A DNA stretch of 64,000 nucleotides from Cannabis sativa (GCF_029168945.1 NC_083603.1:48122406-48186405), one strand, 5' to 3'; numbered from the stretch's first letter, positions 14,001 through 27,493 are shown. The notes: generated by a model from the sequence alone, not told the origin. Program-made: numbers and translations.

Positions 14001-14408
14001 TATCTGACTCTTCTTCCTTGTAGACTAATCGAAGTGTATGAGCAATAGCATCAGTTGATTTTGGTCTTTTTCTTTTCTTTTCTTCTCGTTTCTGTATTAA
14101 TTACAGAATAATTAAATAAGAAATAATTATAATGGAAAATAAATGAAAAAAAAAAAAAACATCCAAATTTTTGAAATAATAAATAAATCATTTCAAAAAA
14201 ATAATAATAAATAAATAAATAAAATATAATGTCAAGTAAGGGAAGAATAAAAGTAAAGAGAGAATTACGCATTAATTAGAAACGTTTTTAGTAAAATCCT
14301 CATTTTTTAAGAAATAACGTATACAGCTTTCAAGAAGTGCTTTTTAAGAAATAACAGCGTTTTTCTTTTTTACTGAAGAGTGGTTTTCATTCTTGAGAAT
14401 AGTGGTGG
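14001..14408 (-). promoter_or_regulatory. HUB2 5' flank and presumed promoter
   Basis: Upstream of the HUB2 start codon the minus strand holds a purine-rich leader (AAGGAAGAAGAGTCAGATA before ATG) and then AT-rich sequence with A/T runs. No TATA box or known element can be assigned with confidence. The promoter is placed here by position only, and a MITE-like element begins about 0.4 kb upstream of the start. Confidence 0.4.
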
Positions 14409-14921
14409 GGGTGTTCGCGGTCTCGGTGGTGCGGTTTTTAACTATTTTTTTAAAATCAATTCGCACATGTGGTGTTTTTAATTTCTCAAAACTAAAAAAC
14501 TGTAAAAACCACACCGCAAAAAATGGTGCGCTTTGGTTTCTGCGATTTCTGTAATTTGGACTATTACCAAATAATTAAATTATCACAAATACAATCAAAC
14601 TTGAGCAACACATGTTAAAAATATCATAAGACTTGAAAATAAATATAAAAAAAAAATTCAAGTTTCAACAATACAATAATTAGTGGGTTTTGGGTTGGGT
14701 CTTCACATATTGGACCTAAATATATGTAAAAGTTGGTATTTTTATATGCGGTGCAGTATGGTTTGAACCGCATATTAACAATTTAAAACCACAAACCGCA
14801 CTGCACCACGCGGTTTAGGAAAAATTCAAACTACAACCGTACCGCAAAGAATTTTAAACTGCATTTTTTTTACGATGCGGTGCTGTGCGGACGGTTTGAG
14901 CGGTTTGATAAACATCCTTAC
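14409..14921. mobile_element. Probable hAT-like MITE rich in GCGGTTT motifs
   Basis: About 0.5 kb of sequence carries many GCGGTTT/AAACCGC words on both strands. The two ends are loosely inverted (GGGGTGTTCG at the left, the reverse complement of AGGATGTTTA at the right). Such ends and the CGGTTT-rich body are common in non-autonomous hAT elements of plants. I find no clear 8-bp target duplication, so the ends and class are tentative. Confidence 0.4.
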
Positions 14922-14929
14922 TCCGAATC

Positions 14930-16400
14930 CTAGCAAGATTTTTCTTCTTTTTTAGCCTTAGTCGGAGAAAGGTTGCAAGATTCCAGTGCAGTCTTCTGAT
15001 TGACTCTAAGATAACTAATTCCATTTTGTGTACATAAGTGAAAGACAGAGGTTACTACTTTTAAGTCATACAAGGTTGGTCGGCCTAGCAAAACGTTAAA
15101 AGCAGGAGGAATGTCTACTACCAGAAATTGTGCCACGATCGTTGTTGTAGCTGGAGATTTCCCTACTGTGAGTGGTAGGAAGCATGTTCCAAGTGGTGCA
15201 ATGCTCTGGTCAAAGAATCCGTAAACTAATTGCGTATAGGAAACTGAATCTTTGAGTTGAAGACCCATTTTCTCATAAGTAGACTTGAACAAGATGTTAG
15301 ATGAGGCCCCATTATCAATCATTGTTCGTGTCACTATTTTGTTTGCAATATGCACGTCCACTACAAAAGGGATCGTTCTATGGGTAGATCACATTATTAG
15401 AATTTTCATCACTGAAAGTTATGATTGGATCTTCCCTACGTGGTTGTTTGGGTTTTTTCTCTTCTACAGTCAGAACTTCCTCGCCTTGCTTATACTGAAG
15501 AGTTCGAGCATACTTTTCTCTTGCATTTTTAGAATCTCCAACAATATACGAGCCCTTTATAATAACTAATAAATGCCCGTCCACAGATAGAGGCATTAAG
15601 TGGTTTTGGTTATTATCGGGTTAGGTGACCCTTTGATCTTGGTCAGCCTTTACATACCTTTGAATGTGTGGATTATTCTTTCTAATGTGAAATTCAATCG
15701 CTTCTTTTAAGTTTTTGCACTCATTGGTATCATGGGCAAAGTCTTTATGAAAATGGCAGTACTTTGAATGATCTCTTTTGCTTACATCCTTCTTCATTGG
15801 TGGAGGTCTTTTGCAAGGCACTACTGATTCTGTGGCCATAAGGATAACTTCTATATCTTCGGTGAGGATAGAAAAGTTGTGAACTTTGGAGCTTTCTCAC
15901 GAGGATATTGGTGTTCGGGAATGTTATTAAACTTTATATTTTTTTCCGTTTCCTTTGATTGTTTCCACCATTTGACCTTTTCCCACCCTAATTATTTCTA
16001 GCTTGGCTTGGAACAGACATACCAGAGGCCACGTTGGGAATTTGTTTTTGGCTAGTTAAATTTACTCTTCGAGCAACTGTCCAGACTACTTCTAATTTTA
16101 TGAATCCATCTGTCCGGCCTAAAAATTCTGCTATTGACCCCACTGTCAGCCTCTATCTTTCCATAAATCTCCTAATGGTAAAACTCCTCCAAGTATGGTT
16201 GCTAATCTTCCTTCCTCGGTCAACCACTTTACCCTTATGACCTCGGTCATAAATTGACTAATATAGTCTCTGAGAGGTTCATCTGGTAGTTGTCTAACTC
16301 CAATCAAACCTTCCAAGTGAACAGGGAATTGCCTAGAAGATGAGAATTGTGCATAGAATTATGATATGAAGGTGTCCCATGAATTAAACTTTCATGGAAT
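14930..16400 (-). pseudogene. Ty3/gypsy gag-protease remnant
   Basis: The minus strand holds pieces of a gypsy polyprotein in consecutive but interrupted frames. From 16400 down there is a gag part near 16250, then a histidine/cysteine segment (KYCHFHKDFAHDTNECK, 15839-15621), a linker with ITFSDEN (15596-15378) and an aspartic protease domain (15361-14930). The protease shows MIDNGASSNILF, with the usual D-T/S-G-A/S triad as D-N-G-A, and later VLLGRPTLYDL. No reverse transcriptase or integrase follows, since sequence at 14925 and below belongs to a MITE-like stretch. It is a truncated, dead fragment lacking LTRs. Confidence 0.85.
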
Positions 16401-17541
16401 TATAATTTATGTTTGTATTTTTTTTAGTATATTAGTATCTGTTTATGAATTTTAAGTTATATTTTAAATAATAATTAGTTTATTGAATAAAAATTAATGT
16501 AATTTTTTTAATTTTTATTATAAATTTATTTTTTATTAAGGGATTCCCTGCCCCATCCCGGATGGGGAATAAGCAAGGATAGGGATTAAAATTCTTAATG
16601 GGGATGGGGATGCAGGGAGCACTTCCCGCCAATTGCCCGCCCCATGTGCATCCCTACCCTACTTTGTAGTTGCTTTTATGTTATCTTATAGTTGTTTTTT
16701 TTATTGTTGTTGTTTAGGTGCTCTATAATTATTTTTTAGTTGCTTTAGTTATTTTTTTTTTTTTTGTTTTATTGAAACATAGTATTTTTGTAATTTTGAA
16801 ACTTTAAAACATTATTTTAAAAACTAAAAGAAAAGGAAAAAAACAAAGTATGAGGTATGCTTTTAAAAACCCCAAAAAAATTTCTCCGTATTTTTGTAAA
16901 TTTCCATATTTTAAAAGATGGACATTTAGGTAGTTTGTAGATATAGAGCCATTTTGCATCTCTCTCCATCTACAAAAGCATAAAAAAAGTCTGAAAATAT
17001 GCCATAAAAAGTGATTAAACCTAAAACTACCATATTTTTCAAACAAAGATTAATTTTAAATTCTACTAAATAGAACTAATGATGAAATTAAAAAAAAAAA
17101 TAGAGGTTCGGAACCTAAGTAAAAAAGTTGGTGCAGGTTGGACATTTTTGTTTCAAATAAGCCTAACAATGTTCAAGCTTAAGTAGTAATTGATAATTTT
17201 GTAAATGAAATTTGTTTAAGCACATCTCTAAATGATCCAAAGTAATAATATGTCCACATACATTTAAGTAAGTAATCAGAATTCAGAAAAGATGATTTTG
17301 GTCAGGCAGCAAGTCAAATGGTAATAGAGCCTAATGGATTCAAAGACTAGACCAGTAAATTACAATAAGGTGAATATGCTCTTGAAAAGAAAACAAAAAA
17401 CATTTACTCCAGGAATTGCATTACAATTTATCAACCAGTAACTATCATATCAGTGTTTAGAAAGCATCACATAAGGTACTGTTGGACTAATCTAATTTTC
17501 TCATTCAAACAAGACCATTAAATCTCATTGTCCTGGTTTTT
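16401..17541. other. Intergenic with TE scraps, 3' flank of the KH gene
   Basis: AT-rich sequence. At 16540-16670 a GC-richer patch (GGGATTCCCTGCCCCATCCC and GGGGATGGGGATG words) looks like a scrap of a MITE or other repeat. The rest holds only short chance reading frames. The 3' UTR of the KH gene should occupy roughly the last 200-300 bp; no polyadenylation site can be fixed. Confidence 0.4.
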
Positions 17542-20500
17542 TCACCTTCTAGGGAATCCTCCCTGGTGTTGTGGTGTAATTGACATTGATGTCGGTGAGA
17601 ATGGATCATAAAGTTGATGTTCTCCAGGAGCTTGAGCTGATCTACCAGAAGCAAAGGAGTGACTTGCTCGAACAGGATAATTCTGATGCTGGCCATGATT
17701 TCCTGGCCTGGGAGGGAAAGGACCAGGAAAACTAGGAATTTGGGGAGACGGGTTGAAGTTCCACGGCCCAGGTCCCCCTGGCATCATTTGATTCCTAGGT
17801 GCAAGGGCACTTCCATCTGGAAATGTTGGAAGCCTGGAAGGAACTGAAATCCCAGTTGGATCTCTGACAAAGGGACTGCCAGAAATATGAGATTGAGGTT
17901 GGCCAGTGTGGTTGCCAGGTGGCCTTGCGAACCCGTGGTTGCCAGGTTGAGACAAATTAGGCATTGGCATTCGTAAAGGCTGGGATGCTGGACTTGGTAA
18001 TATTGAATTGGCAGGTGGAGCATTTTGAGAGAAATGAGTGTTCGGTCTGAGTCCTGCCTGAGAGGGTGGATTTTGTGGACGGTGAGGTTGAAAAGTAAAA
18101 CTACCAGAACTTGGACCTGTTTGCAATTGTGGTTTTGCAGGAGTAAAATTTGCTGCATTTACAGAATTTATAATTCCTGATTGCATAGATGGGCCTGGTG
18201 GAGGATTTGATGCAGATCCTAAAGTAGGGTTCCCAAGAGAACCATACATAGGTGCAGGTGCATGTGGTGAAACTACAGGATGCAAATGTGTTGGAACCAT
18301 CCTTGGAGCCATATTGCCAAAACCTGCAGGTGGTGGAATATTGGCAGGTTGAGACCCCTGTGGTAATGAAGGCATTGACGGCCTGGTGAAGCTCATTGGT
18401 GAAAGTTGGCTTCCTGTAGATGGATATGGAACCAAAGCATTACTTGCTGGAACTGAGGAAAACTGTGGAGCCATCAAAGAAGGATTTCTCGGCTCAAAAG
18501 GACCAGGACCTGTCTGAACCATGTATTGATGTTGTAAAACTTGTGCTGGTGGCCGTGATTCATGGGAAACAAGATTTGGGTTTTGGGGAATGGAGTTGAA
18601 TCCACCTTGAACTGGTGGCCGGCCAAACAGTGAAGGCATGTTTGAATGCATGTGAGCAGGGGTGTTCAGACCAAGAGCCGAAGAATTTGGTGGATTGAAG
18701 CCGGAAGGTGGATGTAACACCATGTTAGGTGGTGGGCCTCCAGGAAACCATTGACCAGGGTACTGAAACTGTCCTTGTGGAGGCATTGATGTAGGTCCTT
18801 GCATCGATTGCATTGCAGAATTAAGAACTGGGTTAGAAGTGGCCACATCCTGGCCTAAAGAAACATGGGCATCAGCTGCAGAAGCTGAGTTAGAGGCTGC
18901 AGATGCAGAAGCCAAGTTACCCTAAACAAAAGAAAAGTATAGTCCCAATCAATCCAACTATAACAGGAGTAATGATAGTGAAACTATATAACAGAATGGT
19001 TAAGATGACTGGAAGCTAAAACACAGCAGATCAGTTGTAAAATAACAACTGAGGTGAACTCACTTTTACTGAGGTGATTAGGAGCTCAATGACAGTAACA
19101 GCAGCATCTACTTTCTCAAACGTGTCAGCTGATATATGGACGTATAAGTCTTCGTAGGTATTGTGGACTTCATTCCCATCAGACTGTTTAATCTCAATCT
19201 GCATATAGTAATCGAAAATATTATGGATAAAGCAAGTGCTAACACCAGAATGAAACACACAATAAAAACAAGATGCTCCTGTAAAATGATTGAGTGAAGA
19301 TAGTAAGAAATGATGACTAATCTCTAATAATTTTATATTTTCTGCTTTTGTAAAAAAGATACCTTCTGTTCATTATCTACGTTGGTTCTGTAGACTTGAA
19401 TCTTAGCTCCAGTTTCCTGATTCCCAACCCAAAGATGTAATGGAGATAATTTATCAGTATATATATACTAGTGAAATAATGAAATTTCTAATAAAAGCTC
19501 CTCTTTTAATACTCAAAAACTTACTTTTCTTACCTTTTCCAATCGTTTTAAGTTCTCACCTCCAGGCCCAAATATTAGCCAAACAAAATTATAACCAGGA
19601 TATTCTTTAACCTGAGAAACAGTGTAAATAGCATGGAAGCATCAGAAGATAATACCAATTCTCCATTAAGGAAAAAAAAAACAGGATACTTGATAATCCA
19701 ACAGTTTACATATGCATCTTATTGTATCCAATCCAGAATATTCATTAATCTTAAACAGCTGGAAAACATAAGAATGGGAAAATTCTGATAGAAACTTAAT
19801 TATTTTAAGAGACATTCAGAAAGAAACTTATATGGAAAAAAAAAAATCCCTCTTTACGTGCTTTAACAACATATTGACATCGTACTAATAATAGATATAT
19901 TATGGCATAAGGTTGTAAACTTGTAAATCTATGATAGTTTCTAGGATGATAAAACCAATAAATACAATCTAATTGGAGTTCTTTATCCCCTTGTATTATC
20001 CTTTTACCCTTCCCACATTTTACTACTTCACTATCAGTCACCCATAAGTATTTAGCCTTCCTTTCAGATGCCTAGTTTTTAATATTTTCCTTCACTGCAA
20101 TGAAAACGTCTTTGCTTACAACTATTATGCAGCTTAAGATTGATTGTAAGGTAATCAGACCATTATTTTCACTTTTTTATTTTTTTAAAAAAGAGCTAGG
20201 CTCCTCACCTAACCTACAGTATTTGTGGACTTAGAAATATTTTATAAGTGTCCAAGTGGGACTCGAACCTCATACCTCGTGGGATCAAATCAAATTACAT
20301 ATTTTTGTTTTATGTGGAATTTCTAATAAATATGAATCCTTAAAAACAAGCCATGAACTCAAGTTAGAAAAACTCGTAGAAAGTTGGAGAAGCGATACTT
20401 ACAGGTATGGACACTCTGGCCTCTTTCATCAACGGTTTATAATCAGATGGAGCCTTGTAACTTGGATTTAATTTTAATATTTCACCTGGAAATCATCAAC

Positions 20501-21391
20501 AAAAAACATAAGCCATGCCAGAGACAATATATCCTCCATCAATCAAAGAAAAGCGTAAACATACCTATTGCCTCCCGCTTTTCAAGCTCCAATTCTTCTA
20601 ACTTCTATGTCCACAAACAGTAATTTAAGGTCAGATTCAGAAGACTTTAATATATATACACACACGTATTTTTTCCGTGACAATTGAAGAATGTCAAACA
20701 AATTAAGCCAGAAAACTGTTAAATATAATCTTTACCTCAATGGCATTTTGATGACTGGACAACTCATGATTTGGACTTTCAGAATCTAGCACTGAGTTGC
20801 CACTGAGCCCGGTCTCTGATATTCCAGATTTGAGTTGCTGTGTAATTTGATCAACCCGAGTCTGGAAAAATTTGTGCCACCACACAGGTAGTAATATCAC
20901 TTAGTGGCACCTGGAAGGGGAAGCTTCTATGTGAACCATTCACACAGAAGAATACGGAAAGGGAAATTTCAATTTGTTTTTTCTTTTGGGGAGTGGGTAG
21001 CAATTCTCTAGATTTATTGTTATAAAGCCCAAGAGCAAGGACTGATACATATAACCCTATTATAAAAATCTTCAAATTCAATTTGAAGAACTATGAAGCA
21101 CAACTTGCAAAGTACAATTAAGTAAGAACATACCTGAAAAGCAAAAGCTCTCACCCTCCTAACAGAAGCATCCTGAGTCAGATCAGGTCCCCACTTTGTT
21201 TTCCTTGGAGTCAGTTTGGTACTTTCTCCATTCAAAGTATCAGTGCCCCCAGGATTTTTAACTCCTCGGAATATGGGAACCAATGAACCAGACAACTTGT
21301 TTTTTGGTATGACAAAACCAGCCTTTGAAGCAAACATAGGAACTTTTTGGCTAGTACCTGTTGATGTCGATGAAACAGCTGCTCCAGACAT
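17542..21391 (-). CDS. SF1/BBP-like KH-domain RNA-binding protein, 8 coding exons, 717 aa
   Basis: Coding exons (minus): 21391-21134, 20861-20736, 20604-20565, 20485-20403, 19611-19534, 19416-19363, 19198-19064, 18921-17542. The sum is 2154 nt and all phases agree. Order in the protein: a Ser/Thr-rich N-terminus; KTKWGPDLTQDASVRR followed by TRVDQITQQLKSG; LKLNPSYKAPSDYKP, resembling the segment before the KH domain of SF1/BBP; a KH domain with YPGYNFVWLIFGPGG (GPGG is the GxxG loop) and ETGAKIQVY; then a 457-residue Pro/Gly/Ser/Gln-rich C-terminus in one exon. SF1/BBP proteins bind the intron branch point; this one lacks the CCHC knuckles and RRM of plant SF1, so a nuclear RNA-processing role is inferred only. 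A 5' UTR exon is likely upstream, ending at 22558. The gene looks intact; the exact orthologue is not certain. Confidence 0.85.
20196..20281 (-). repeat. Possible SINE fragment in a KH-gene intron
   Basis: On the minus strand the segment contains a Pol III B-box-like word (GAGGTTCGAGTCCCA) followed by a T-rich tail near 20180. No matching A-box lies the usual distance upstream, so this is either the truncated tail of a tRNA-derived SINE or chance. Confidence 0.3.
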
Positions 21392-22557
21392 CGTACTACT
21401 GTAATTTTCAACTGCAGATGTTAGGTCAATCCTTTAACTCGTTCAATTCCTCATTCTACTGAAAACAAGAGTGAAAAATACATCGAAGATTGTTACTCGT
21501 TAAGACTATTACTGAAAGAATGAACATTCAAATATCATTTATCACTTAAACTAGTGGAGAAAAGCCAAACAAACAACCATAAAATCAGCAATTTGTTAAA
21601 CAAAAATACAGATACATAGACTAAGTGAAGCCAATGAATTGGTTAACTGATGTGATACCACTAGAGAATAAGGTACACTTAATGAACTATATTGAAATCC
21701 AAGGAATTGAACATTTCCTACTTAAGCTGATGAGGTGAAAAAATGCAAGCTCAGGACACATTTCATCTTTATATAAGAACATTGCTCTATCTATTCCCAG
21801 AAAGAACAATAGAAAGGGTGTGGAAAATTATATACCACTTCCAAGAAAGCCATTTAATAATGTTGTGCTTGGGGTCATGAAATAATATCTTATTCCACCA
21901 CCTATAGTCGCCCCCTTTAATTTTAATATTGCAAATATTTAATATCTTTCCGAAAGATTCACCATGATAGAAGCCCTTCTCTCTTGCAAATATTTATTGG
22001 TATGCAAGGGAACAATATCCAATACAATGTTCAGTGCTAGATAATCATAACTTAGAAGCAAAAAACACAAAGATGAAAATAAAATACAACGAAAAAAGAC
22101 ATGGCCATCAAGTTTAATAACTACATATTTATACTATCAGGTATTCCACCACTTGGGTATATGATCATTTAAATATATATATATATCTATATCTATATCA
22201 AATTCAGTACATGGATGAAATATGCTATGAAATAGCCTTAGATGATAAAACTAACTAACCCCAAAAACGCATCCCAAAAGATTTGCCTCATAGAATAAAT
22301 ACATAAATCCAACTTCAATCCTAACATTGAAGAAATGGGAGTAACAATCAAAAAAGCTCAAACGATAAAACTTCAGCATAGAAGTCAAACAATGCTAGTT
22401 TTCCCATAATCATAAACAAGAAACTGATTCGAAAACTCAAGAATCTATCTTTTTCATGATAAGACTTCAGTCTTCCCAGAAACCAGGGGAGAAACTACGA
22501 AGGGTCCAATGAGGGCATTTATAAAACATATAAACAAATTAAAACTAGCAAAGATAC

Positions 22558-22720
22558 CTGATAGCGATGAAAGAATAAAGAAACTGCGAAGTGGGTTGGT
22601 TGGCCGGAGGACCCAGCTGTGGAGCAGCGGAAGAGAGAGAGAGAGAGAGTTTTTATTTAAGGTTTTTGAGTGAATTTGGGAAACAAAAGCATTAGGTTTA
22701 GTTCAGACACAATCAATCGA
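22558..22720 (-). promoter_or_regulatory. Non-coding first exon and promoter of the KH gene, with (GA)n
   Basis: A good donor (CTATCAG then GTATCT, exon end at 22558) lies 1.17 kb upstream of the start codon, and acceptors (TTACAG near 21400 and CTGCAG near 21412) lie just before the ATG. This points to an untranslated first exon. Its body holds a pure GA/CT run at about 22634-22650, which in the transcript is a CU-rich leader. The transcription start is not defined. Confidence 0.5.
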
Positions 22721-23111
22721 GGAAGAAGAAGAAGAGTAATAATGAGAAGAGATGCCATATGCACACTGGTTTTCTCTATGTTTTCATTTCCATTTACAAT
22801 TTTGTTTTGTTGGGCAAAATGGTCATAATAAAGTTTCTAAAATGGAAGATTTTAGATTTATTTCACAGTTTTTTCTTCATGAAAAATAATGAAATTTAGG
22901 ATTTTTGCAATTAATTAAGAAAATATGGATTTTTTTTAATTATTTAGTTTGTAAATGTTATTTTAAAATTGTAATAATATAGTTATAATTTTGAAAATTT
23001 TAGTTGCAATTTTTTTTGAGAGAATTTTAGTTGCAAATTAATAAATTAGAAAAATATATATTTGAGCCCTTTCACTAGTTTTTCTATTTTATTTATCAAT
23101 ATCTTTATATA
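22721..23111. other. AT-rich spacer between the KH gene and the LINE
   Basis: Upstream flank of the KH gene, dominated by A/T runs. I see no gene or recognisable element. It ends at the poly(T) that is the LINE poly(A) tail read on the other strand. Confidence 0.5.
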
Positions 23112-23401
23112 TTTTTTTTTTTTTTGGTGAAAGAGAGGTGCGTAGCACCCATTCATTAAACAAAAACAAGCAGATACAAATAAAACAACCAGTAACAAAG
23201 GGCGGCTCTGACCAAGAGACTCCCCAAACTCAAGAACTACAAACTAAAAACCCAAAAACTAACAACAAACAGCACTAAACCAGTACATGCAGAAGGATAA
23301 AAAATTGAAAAGAACCCGCAGGAACTTCCAAGCACCAGCAACATTCTAAAAGAAAATCCAACATTGTGGAGCTTGAGAAGACCTGCCAAAGAAAGAAAAA
23401 A

Positions 23402-26400
23402 CTAGCCAGCATCTGGAATCCATTCCTTATAGTCATCGAACACCGACGGATCCATAAACTTCACATCAATATCCCCAACAGCTGCATTGAGATTAGCCCA
23501 TTTAGCCGCGTTGTGAGCCATGAAGTTCTCCTTCCTATTGATATGTTTGAGTTTCCAACGCCGCAGCTGTGTAGAGTAGCTTCGAAACTGAGCAGAAGTG
23601 CCCTCAAGATCAATGCATCGCTGGACACCTTGTGTTTCCAAAATGTTGGAAATAGCGCATACATTGTCCGAGAAGAAATTAACACAAGTGAGTTCCAAAC
23701 GCACAGCATGCTGGACTGCTCGTACCAGTATCAAAGCCTCAGCCAATGCTGAATTTGTTGCTGAAAATCGATCTGCAATAACGCTCCATATCCGATTTTT
23801 TGAGTCCCTGAAAACTGCTGCACCAACAGAGTGATCAATTCCGATAGAGACATCAGTACAACATGTCATCCACCCCTCCAAAGGAGTAAGAATAGTAGCT
23901 TGCTTTAGGGGGCGATCTATTTTGCAAGCCAAATGATCATTTAGCCGCCTACAAGCCTGTTGAATAGCCACCATAATCGGTCCCAACTGACCATTATGAA
24001 TAAGTTCATTCCGCATCTTCCAAATCACCTCAAAAATGCATAAAGCCCCTGTCATGAACTCAATGAAACTGAGATTGTGGGGTCTATTCCTTATACATCC
24101 AAACCAGTCCATCCATTCCTCCCAATTCTGAGAAGGACATAAATTTGTTCTAATGCCCCAATGGCTACCAAACCAAGCAGCTGAAGCATAATCGCAGTTC
24201 CAAAACAAATGGAAGGATGATTCCCTCTCCTTGTTACAAATTGGGCAGAGTGTTGATTGAAGATTCAGAGCCATTGCAATTCTTTCTCGTGTAGGAAGAG
24301 CGTTAGTAATGATTTGCCACCACAAAAATTTCAGTCTCGCATGAAGAGAATTATTCCAAATGATTTTCCAAATTTCACTAGGAGGGGCAGCATATCTGCG
24401 CCTAGTGATTATGTGGTAAGCAGATTTAATGGAAAATAAGCCATTTGCCTCACCTAACCATCTCCACGAGTCCCCTTACTGTGAATTTGGAAGACCAATG
24501 TTTAGAATATGTCTCGCATCATCATGGTGGAACCATTGCCTGACCCTTCTTTCATTCCAAGAATGATTCTCGTTTAAGAAATACTCCACCAAGTTGGCCC
24601 CCTGTGTAGCATCCCTTATAGGTTCAGGTTGACTGTTGCCGGTTGGGACCCAAGGGTCAAACCAAATTGATGTAGACCTTCCATCTCCAATTCTACGGCA
24701 TATCCCTTCTCTCAAAAAGGGACGAGTTTTGAGGATGGCTTTCCACAACCTCGAATCCGATCCCTTACTTTGTGCATCCCAAAAACTATTTCCCCTTAGA
24801 TATTTACGTTCCATAGTCCGAGCCCACAAACTTGTAGTCTCGGTTACCATTTTCCAGCCCCAACTCATAAGGAAAGCCTTATTAATGTCCTTAGTTTGTC
24901 TGAATCCCAGGCCTCCATGAAGCTTAGACTTACACAGATTGCCCCATTCAATGGTGTGGATCGATTTCTTCTTCTCTGAATCACCCCACCAGAAACTTCT
25001 CAAACTACGGTCGATAGTACCCGCGATATGAGAAGGGATTACCTTTGCTGAGGCAGTATAAACAGCGAGTGAGTTTCCAACAGATTGGACCAAACACGCT
25101 CTCCCTGCTTTTGACAACAACCGAGCCTTCCACCCTTCTATACGATGCCGGACCTTATCAATCAAGAATTTCAAATTTGCAGCCCTTTTGCGAGTTTTAA
25201 GGAGTGGCAGGCCAAGATAGAGAGCGTCCTCTTTCATCTTCTTCATTCCCAGTTTACCAGCAATTGCATCCGCGCGAGATCGAGGGACTCCTTTCGAAAA
25301 ATGGATAGTAGACTTTTGGAAATTGACAGATTGGCCAGACCAGGAACAATAGATCTGAAGGCACTGAAGGAATGCATCTGCTTCCTTTAATGAGGCCTGG
25401 CCGAATAACATTACGTCATCCGCAAACATGAGATGAGTGATTGGAGTTGCCGATCTTGAAGTTTTGAACCCTCGAATCTTTCCCAAGAGATTAAATTCAA
25501 TGATCACCCGGGATAGAAGGTCAGCTGCTAGGATGAACAAGGCAGGTGAGAGCGGGTCTCCCTGCCTTAGACCACAGGAAGAAGCAAAACGACCTTGTTT
25601 AACACCATTAACCATCAGATTTAGTCTTTTAATTTGAATACAGCTTCTTATCCATTCCCGAAGAGGACTTTTCACACCATGAAAGGAAAGAGCTTCCTCC
25701 ACAAAATCCCAATCCATTTTGTCATATGCCTTTTCCATATCTAGTTTTATCATCATGAATCCTTTTGATCCCTTTTTCTTTGCCATGGAATGAACAATTT
25801 CATGAGCCATCGCTATATTTTCCGAGATGGAGCGACCCTTGATAAAAGCAGTTTGAACAGGAGAGATTATCTGTGGCAGAATAGGTCGTAGTCGCAAAGC
25901 CACAATCTTAGAAATGCATTTATACACCACATTACAAAGTGCAATGGGCCTGAAGTCATTCGCCGTCACTGGATTGGCCTTCTTCGGAATTAGCACTAAA
26001 TTTGTATCATTGATAAATTCTGGTAACTTTGCCGTGGTGAAGAAGTGGTGTATCATAGCCATCATATCACTTTTGATTGTGTCCCAATGAGACTTGAAGA
26101 AAGCTGCAGGGAGACCATCCGGTCCCGGGGCTTTATCTGAACCCATCGCCATAAGTGCACTATGGACTTCCTCTTCATTTGGCATGAGATAAAGATCCTC
26201 CTCCAGTTGAACATCTGACCCCGTGAAGTGCCATACAAAATTCACCATACTTGTACGATTCAAAGCTTTGGAAAATGTCTTGTTAAATTTCTCAATGAAG
26301 ATTGCAGCAATATCCTTAGGATCCTCATGGTTCTCCCCCTGATCATCTTTCAAATATTCAATATAATTCCTTCTCCGTCGAGTAACCGTACTTGCCATAA

Positions 26401-27493
26401 AAAACTTTGTTGCCCGATCTCCTTCTTTCAGCCACGCCACTCTCGACTTCTGTCTCCAAAAAATTTCCTCTCTAGCCAAAGCCTCATTAAGAGCCGCTCT
26501 AGCCTCAGTATGAGCAATTTCATCAACTGAACGGTTACTTTCAATCTCCTTGAGTCTGCATCGTGCCTCAGAAATTTGGGAAGATAGTTTCCTAAAGTGT
26601 GACTTATTCCACTTCCTTAGATGGTCTTTAGTCGTTTTGAGTTTTCGATATATATTCACCATTGGATTTACATGTGTTGACTCCATCCACGCCTTCTTGA
26701 CCACCCAGAAAACTCTAGGATCCCGTTCCCACATCAGTTCGTATTTGAATTGGGGTTTAGTGCAATGTCTTCCTCCATTTGTATCCAACAGTATGGGGTT
26801 GTGATCAGAACTTGTAGATGTAAGGTGACTAACAATGGCATTTGGCCATGCGAGTCTCCATTCCACCGAAGCCAGTGCCCTGTCAAGTCTGGCTCTTTTC
26901 AAACAAATGCCCCCAGTTGAACTCGATCCCTTTTTAAACCATGTAAATTTGACTCCAAGAAAACCAAGGTCAATGAGCCCTGATCTATGCACCGATCTTC
27001 TGAGATCAAACGAGTACTTAGCAATGTTACTCCTCCTCGAGTAGTTTAGACATTCTGAATCCTCCATTGTTCCGTTAAGATCGCCCATCAGCACAAGAGG
27101 GAGTTTGCAATTGCAAACATAATCTCCCAGCTCCTTCCAAAATCTTTCTTTCTCGGCATAAACAGGCGGTCCATAAATTCCCATAAACATCCATGGCTTA
27201 TCCGGGGGGTCCGAAGAAATACAGGCAGTAATTTTATACTTGTCAGCGCTTTCAATGTTGCACCCCACGCCATTCTTCCAACACAAAGCAAGGCCTCCCG
27301 CCGTACCTATTGGAGGGACATAATAGAAAGATTGGAAGTGAATTCTCACCAAAATAGATTTTAATTTAGCCTCCGTTAATCTGACTTCTGATAAAACCAG
27401 TAGCTCGGGATTCGACCTCCGGATTAGCTCCTTCAGTTGTCGAACTGTCGCTGCGTTCCCGAGACCACGACAGTTCCAAGCAATAGCCTTCAT
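23402..27493 (-). pseudogene. LINE ORF2: endonuclease, reverse transcriptase, zf-RVT, RNase H; one in-frame stop
   Basis: A single frame of 1364 codons is interrupted only by TAA at 24476-24478 (codon 1006). Order: AP-type endonuclease (MKAIAWNCRGLGN at the start, MGDLNGTM, SDHNPIL); reverse transcriptase (FRPIALCNVVYK, GLRQGDPLSPALF, catalytic FADDVMLF); zinc-binding domain (WWQIITNALPTRERI, CPICNKERESSFHLFWNC); RNase H with acidic residues in CTDVSIGID, ALAEAL and FFSDN. Such proteins nick DNA and copy their own RNA at the cut (target-primed reverse transcription). Because of the stop, the product would lack the zinc and RNase H parts. The likely original codon at the stop is CAA. The start ATG at 27493 overlaps the ORF1 stop; another in-frame ATG lies 9 codons upstream at 27520. 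Confidence 0.92.

Noticed and set aside
20196..20281. tRNA gene on the minus strand
   Set aside because: Only a B-box-like word is present. No A-box at the right distance and no acceptor stem or cloverleaf can be formed by eye.
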